Assembly (NCBI GenBank): GCA_017438085.1
Contig: JAFRWH010000274.1
Coordinates: 1 to 7,310, forward strand
From: Bacillota bacterium
Lineage (GTDB): Bacteria; Bacillota_A; Clostridia; Peptostreptococcales; Anaerovoracaceae
Direction of reading: 5' to 3'
DNA: 7,310 nucleotides
The notes below the pieces were generated by a model, which searched no databases, was not told where the DNA came from, and saw nothing but the letters and a program-made list of their open reading frames with translations. Below, piece by piece: positions 5,000 through 7,310 of the stretch; the first letter of the stretch is position 1; each line of letters opens with the position of its first letter. Both the position numbers and the translations under genes were made by a program.

Positions 5000-6463
5000 A
5001 TGGGCGAGATCAAAAAACTCACTATACTTCACTCCAACGACATGCACGGAGATTTCCTCCCGAAGGAAGTTGACGGCAAGGAGACCGGAGGCCTCCCAAG
5101 GCTGTCCGGATACATAAATAAGGTAAGGGAAGAGAAGAAAAACACGATCTATGCTATAGCCGGAGACATGTTCCGCGGCTCTATAATCGATTCCGAATAC
5201 ATGGGCCTTTCCACCATAGATCTGGTGAACGTGCTGCGCCCGGATGTGGCCACCATAGGCAACCACGAGGTGGACTACGGCATTGCGCATCTGCTTTTCC
5301 TCGAAAAATGCGCCAAGTTCCCCATCATCAATGCCAACATGTTCGTGACCATGAACAACGCAAGGCTTTTCAAGCCCTATCTCAATGTTGAGATCGACGG
5401 CATGCGCATACTGTTCATCGGAATACTTACCGAAGAGGTCCTGGATTCAGCCAAGCACGAGAAGATCATCGGCACCTTCATCGACGTGGAGCAGGCGGCC
5501 AAGGAAGTCGGCATCATCTGCGACAACTACCGCACCTCCAAGACCGATCTTACAGTGCTGCTGACTCATATAGGCATCGAAGCTGACAGGCAGCTGGCAA
5601 GCCTTCTGAACCCCGATTGGGGCGTGAACCTGATCATTGGCGGTCACTCCCACACCTTCATGGATGCTCCCGAGGTGGTCAACGGCGTGCCTATCGTTCA
5701 GGCAGGCACCGGCACAGGCATAATCGGAAGACTGGATCTTGAGATAGATACAGAAAACAAGACTGTAGAGGATCTCAAGTGGAAGTGCGTTCCCATCAAC
5801 GAGGACACCGCTCCCAAGGATGAGATCATGGAGGACCTGCTGGACAGCTACCGCACCCAGACCGACACCAAGTACAAGAGTGTTGTCACCCGCTGGGCCA
5901 GGAAGCTGACCCATCCCACCCGCATACAGGAGACGGAGATGGGCAACCTCTATGCGGACGCCATGGCCTGGGAGGCCAGCTACGACCTTATGATCGTAGG
6001 CTCCGGAAGCATCAGAAAGAAGGAGATGGGCCCTGTCGTGGAATATCAGGACATGCTGGAGAACACTCCTTATGACGACTGCATACACATGCTGGAGGTG
6101 ACCGGCGCCCAGCTGAGGCATATGGTGCAGTTCATACTGAGGGACGAAGCCTGGGAAGGCCACACTGAATTCTATCAGTACTCCACCGGTTTCCACGTGC
6201 GCTACAACAAGAGCCGCAGACAGATCGAGGAGCTGACTTTCAGAGGCGAGCCTGTGACCGACGACATGAAGATAAAGATTGGCCTGCAGGACTATCATTA
6301 CAAGAACTTCGATGCATTCTTCGATGTTCCGCTGGAGGAAGTAAAGGCCAACATGAGGCCGAGGATAGTGGCAACCTCTTTCAACAACATAGTGGAAGAA
6401 TACTTTGCCACCAACGACAAGCTGGATGCCCACGTAGAGGGCAGGATCGAGCTCGTAGAGTAA
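5000..6463 (+). CDS. Cytoplasmic UshA/YunD-like metallophosphatase (5'-nucleotidase family)
   Basis: This 487-residue protein has the two-domain architecture of the 5'-nucleotidase/2',3'-cyclic phosphodiesterase family. The N-terminal metallophosphatase domain shows all metal-site motifs: HSNDMHG (11-17, Asp14 and His16), AGDMFRGS (54-61, Asp56), IGNHEVDYG (86-94, Asn88 and His89), LLTHIG (187-192, His190) and IGGHSHTF (213-220, His216 and His218). The C-terminal substrate domain shows EMGNLYADAM (313-322), GSGSIRKKEM (334-343) and TEFYQYSTGFHV (389-400). Classical UshA proteins usually carry Asn at the start of the third-from-last motif; GSGSIR appears to be a variant I associate with clostridial relatives. 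There is no signal peptide, unlike secreted UshA, so it acts in the cytoplasm, as expected for YunD-like proteins. The likely role is dephosphorylating nucleotides or related phosphoesters; the substrate is not predictable. AAAGG (4986-4990) inside the end of rocB serves the ATG. It is the last gene before the terminator. Confidence 0.92.
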   Translation: MGEIKKLTILHSNDMHGDFLPKEVDGKETGGLPRLSGYINKVREEKKNTIYAIAGDMFRGSIIDSEYMGLSTIDLVNVLRPDVATIGNHEVDYGIAHLLFLEKCAKFPIINANMFVTMNNARLFKPYLNVEIDGMRILFIGILTEEVLDSAKHEKIIGTFIDVEQAAKEVGIICDNYRTSKTDLTVLLTHIGIEADRQLASLLNPDWGVNLIIGGHSHTFMDAPEVVNGVPIVQAGTGTGIIGRLDLEIDTENKTVEDLKWKCVPINEDTAPKDEIMEDLLDSYRTQTDTKYKSVVTRWARKLTHPTRIQETEMGNLYADAMAWEASYDLMIVGSGSIRKKEMGPVVEYQDMLENTPYDDCIHMLEVTGAQLRHMVQFILRDEAWEGHTEFYQYSTGFHVRYNKSRRQIEELTFRGEPVTDDMKIKIGLQDYHYKNFDAFFDVPLEEVKANMRPRIVATSFNNIVEEYFATNDKLDAHVEGRIELVE

Positions 6464-6475
6464 ACAAGACGTAAG

Positions 6476-6508
6476 AAATGCCGCCCTTGAGGGCGGCATT
6501 TTTATTTT
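6476..6508 (+). terminator. Intrinsic terminator of the rocB-nucleotidase operon, shared with the converging lysR gene
   Basis: AAATGCCGCCC (6476-6486) and GGGCGGCATTT (6491-6501) form a perfect 11-bp stem with a TTGA loop, followed by a T-rich run to 6508. It begins 12 nt after the nucleotidase stop. On the minus strand the same stem is followed by ATTTCTTACG, a weaker T-run, so it may also stop lysR transcripts. Confidence 0.95.
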
Positions 6509-7310
6509 ACAGAAAAGGATAATTCCACTTGTTTCAGAAAGCGCTCTGCTATAGGCGTGAAATACTGGTATTTGTTCCATATCAGATACATCTTCATATC
6601 GAGTTTCGGAAAAAGAGGCCGGAACACAAGACCGCTTCCGGGTGAAGTATCCACAAGATCATTCAGAGTAAGCAGGATGCCGAGGCCTTCTTTTGCAAAA
6701 ACAGATCCGTTGTAGGCAAGTCTGAAAGATCCCTCAAGCTGAAGCCGCGGGAAATGGTTCTTTGCCCAAGGCCGGATGTCGTTTTCCCAGCTCTGCTCGG
6801 ATGTGAACAGAGGCCGGCCGATAAGATCATCTGCTGTCAGAACATCTTTTTCTGCCAGCTCAGAGTCCTCTCTGAAGACTGCCCCGAAATAGTCTGCCTC
6901 AGGGAACAGTATGTGATGATACTTTCTCTGGTCCGGCAGTTCACATATTACTGCAAAATCCAGAAGTCCCTTGTCCAGTTTCTCTGTCACCTGTTCTGTG
7001 TCGCCGCTTGTTATATGATAGCGAAGCTTAGGAAATGTCTTCTTGAATGCTTTCAGTTCCCTCGCAAGATATCTGATCTGATAGGATTCCGCCAGACCGA
7101 AATAAAGGTCCCCGCCGCTCAGATCATCCATAGAGAGAAACTCCTGTTCGATCTTGTCCGCCATGGAAACGAGATCCTCTGCGCGGTCACGGAGAAGTGC
7201 TCCCTCCTGCGTAAGCGAGATGGAAAAGCTGTGACGTTCGAATAACTTCTTTCCAAGCTCCTCCTCCAGAGCTTTCATAGTTTTAGATAGTGTCGGCTGG
7301 GTCACGTGCA
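6502..7310 (-). CDS. LysR-family transcriptional regulator, N-terminus beyond the window
   Basis: The visible 269 codons are the end of the DNA-binding domain, the linker helix and the whole effector domain of a LysR-type regulator. Reading in from the right edge, HVTQPTLSKTMKALEEELG is the second half of the helix-turn-helix with the family's QPTLS recognition helix. KKLFERHSFSISLTQEGALL continues the winged domain. A linker helix of about 30 residues then leads to the substrate-binding-protein fold, starting near SGGDLYFGLAESYQIRYLA. The GTG at 7305 is an internal Val codon of this domain, not the start. About 20-30 residues should lie outside, giving the usual length near 295. It stops at 6504-6502 inside the T-run of the facing terminator. 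It converges on the nucleotidase operon, so the usual divergent target gene is probably to the right of the window. Confidence 0.93.
   Translation of the reverse strand, partial: HVTQPTLSKTMKALEEELGKKLFERHSFSISLTQEGALLRDRAEDLVSMADKIEQEFLSMDDLSGGDLYFGLAESYQIRYLARELKAFKKTFPKLRYHITSGDTEQVTEKLDKGLLDFAVICELPDQRKYHHILFPEADYFGAVFREDSELAEKDVLTADDLIGRPLFTSEQSWENDIRPWAKNHFPRLQLEGSFRLAYNGSVFAKEGLGILLTLNDLVDTSPGSGLVFRPLFPKLDMKMYLIWNKYQYFTPIAERFLKQVELSFSVK

Noticed and set aside
5447..6580. A 377-codon open frame on the minus strand, antisense to the nucleotidase gene.
   Set aside because: It lies opposite a clearly conserved coding region with all family motifs, has no recognisable domain, and overlaps both the terminator and the end of lysR. 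GC-rich third positions of the real gene keep the antisense frame open.
7303..7305. GTG as the start of the LysR gene.
   Set aside because: It encodes the Val of the HVTQPTLS helix-turn-helix motif, and the frame stays open to the window edge, so the true start is outside.

Overview
The window (about 53% GC by eye, with frequent use of the Ile codon ATA and Arg codon AGG) looks like chromosome from a strictly anaerobic, amino-acid-fermenting bacterium. A member of the Clostridia is most likely. The main reason is the oxygen-sensitive 2-hydroxyacyl-CoA dehydratase system at the left edge, typical of Stickland-type fermenters; RocB-type peptidases and signal-less UshA-like nucleotidases also fit a Firmicute. 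A phylum outside the Firmicutes with similar codon habits is not excluded, and no rRNA or tRNA is present to settle it.

Left block (1-1354, minus strand): an operon encodes the ATP-dependent activator (archerase) of a 2-hydroxyacyl-CoA dehydratase, followed 2 nt later by a dehydratase subunit that runs off the left edge. A good sigma-A-type promoter (TTTACA-17-TATACT) lies in front of the activator. A perfect 15-bp GntR/FadR-style operator (ACTGGT-aag-ACCAGT) overlaps its -10 box, suggesting repression by a regulator not encoded here. The activator uses ATP to drive an electron from ferredoxin into the dehydratase, which removes water from an (R)-2-hydroxyacyl-CoA made from an amino acid. The substrate cannot be read from the sequence.

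Divergent block (1444-2585, plus strand): one gene for a highly charged, helical protein I do not recognise. It has a strong ribosome binding site and ATG, but the frame after that ATG stops after 42 codons. The long open frame is shifted by one base, with the switch falling near two A5 runs. This is either a real one-base lesion, a sequence error, or programmed or transcriptional slippage.

Central block (2720-6463, plus strand): three tightly spaced genes. The first is only the C-terminal half of an L-fucose/L-arabinose isomerase-like protein, with no Shine-Dalgarno sequence and a strong hairpin just upstream. The second is a RocB-type M20 metallopeptidase. The third is a cytoplasmic UshA/YunD-like 5'-nucleotidase that begins 3 nt after the rocB stop. 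A textbook intrinsic terminator at 6476-6508 ends the block.

Right edge (6502-7310, minus strand): a LysR-type regulator converges on the same terminator. Its stop codon lies inside the terminator T-tract, and its N-terminus lies beyond the window.

I found no mobile element, CRISPR array, RNA gene or clear defence system. The observations most worth checking are the operator on the dehydratase promoter, the frameshifted unknown gene, the truncated isomerase and the conserved-looking rocB-nucleotidase pair.
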